A DNA stretch of 30,000 bases from contig JAQGDQ010000107.1 of assembly GCA_030141605.1 (NCBI GenBank), positions 450,265-480,264 of the forward strand. The letters run 5' to 3'. This DNA is from Tubiluchus corallicola (Eukaryota > Priapulida > Priapulimorpha > Priapulimorphida > Tubiluchidae). Both the position numbers and the translations under genes were made by a program. The notes under the pieces were generated by a model. It worked only from the letters and a program-made list of their open reading frames with translations. It had not been told where the DNA came from and made no database searches. Positions 29,300-30,000 of this stretch are shown here, in pieces (the stretch's first letter is position 1; every line of letters starts with the position of its first letter).

Positions 29300-29415
29300 A
29301 TATGTAGAATGACTGCTGCACTGAACACTGAGAACAAGAGTGTCCTGCACTGATCACTGAGAGTTAGACAGGTGTGTAGCACGACTGCTGCACTGCACTG
29401 AGAGTGAGACAGTGA
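29300..29415. repeat. imperfect duplication (GACTGCTGCACTG)
   Basis: GACTGCTGCACTG occurs near 29310 and 29381, followed by related CACTGAGA runs. Degenerate and short. Confidence 0.6.
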
Positions 29416-29419
29416 CCAG

Positions 29420-30000
29420 AAAGTAAATCCAGTCAGTATATATAGGTATAGGTGATTATGCAAACTTGGCTTCACAAAAACCATTACTGTAAAATAGGGA
29501 GAGATCCAGTGAATATGCATTCACTGGACCGTACAATTATACTGGGGGTGAGTTTAGCTAGTAAAATGTAAAAGGATTAGTTCATAGATGGCAGCACCTA
29601 AAAATGTACAATTACAACTTCCACACGCATTTTAAAAAAGGTTTATTTTAAATGTCTAAACTTGTCTTGTCTTGGCTTGGCTTGGCTCGGCTTATCTATC
29701 TGCATAATAATAACTTCCACAAACTGTTATGTGACTGAAACTACTAACCTCTTTCACCACAAGTTTCGAGTATCTTTCAAATTGCTAGTTTTATGCTCAT
29801 AATTACCGTGACACGCGTTCGGCTGTTGTTTAATCAACTCTCGCAAGACTTGTATAATTAGCACTTGTAGAAAACATCCAAGAAAATTTTCCCTCTGTTG
29901 CAACGCCAACTGAGTGTGAGTTCGACTCTCGTCCAGTGAGACCTAGACCTTTTGCTCGTATGAAAACCGTTTTATTTTATATTGTTGACAAGTTAAAAAA
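29420..30000. other. non-coding stretch to window end
   Basis: It holds GGGGGTGAGTTTAGC at about 29545, which matches the tip motif of the 25591 element but lacks a visible partner. It also holds a short (CTTGG)n run (about 29663-29692) and a B-box-like GAGTTCGACTCTC near 29918 without a supported A box. Confidence 0.45.

Noticed and set aside
29850-29960. tRNA-like sequence near GAGTTCGACTCTC
   Set aside because: The B-box-like motif is imperfect and no A box or cloverleaf could be placed upstream.

Overview
The window reads as repeat-rich, AT-rich intergenic or intronic DNA from a metazoan, most likely an invertebrate. Four kinds of evidence support this: eukaryotic transposable elements with intact target-site duplications (hAT, piggyBac-like, mariner-like, pogo-like); decayed non-LTR retrotransposons; a 5S rRNA-headed SINE and tRNA-like SINEs; and many micro- and minisatellites. 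The 5S sequence and the RTE-type retroposon resemble those of invertebrates and fishes, but the species cannot be named from the sequence. No confident complete host gene is present. The one possible host exon is a short membrane-anchor-like reading frame on the minus strand (18589-18720) that ends at a good splice donor. There are no operons, bacterial promoters, CRISPR arrays or phage genes.

Layout, left part (1-10.2 kb): the end of a 43-bp satellite; a piggyBac-like MITE (694-1147); tetranucleotide mosaics near 1.8-2.2 kb, 6.4-6.8 kb and 8.9-9.2 kb; three 93-bp direct repeats; a CpG-rich island of unknown origin (3.5-3.96 kb); a hAT MITE with a perfect 8-bp TSD (4548-4917); the 3' end of one LINE followed directly by the 5'-truncated C-terminal end of another (5.5-6.2 kb); a TTAA-flanked element with a duplicated left end (7.35-8.2 kb); and a 36-copy 24-bp satellite (9.29-10.15 kb) whose units carry TCAAGGTCA, the classic monomeric nuclear-receptor site.

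Middle part (10.5-21.6 kb): an internally deleted mariner-like element keeping the helix-turn-helix end of its transposase; two tandem tRNA-like SINE units; a LINE reverse transcriptase fragment and, 3' of it, a hAT MITE with a perfect TSD; a second hAT MITE; a second copy of the piggyBac MITE; a 38-bp satellite with higher-order structure; 32-bp and 42-bp satellites with a trinucleotide tract between them, possibly enclosed by hAT-like ends; and a pogo-like MITE.

Right part (22.5-30 kb): a retroposed 5S-headed element with 17-bp TSDs; a 0.3-kb repeat present as an inverted pair about 2.1 kb apart; a hAT MITE and another TIR element between them; a 481-bp RTE retroposon with 17-bp TSDs that joins a leader region to the end of the reverse transcriptase; and small duplications. 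What ties the window together is turnover: nearly every recognisable element is non-autonomous or an internal deletion derivative, so transposition machinery would have had to come from elsewhere in the genome.
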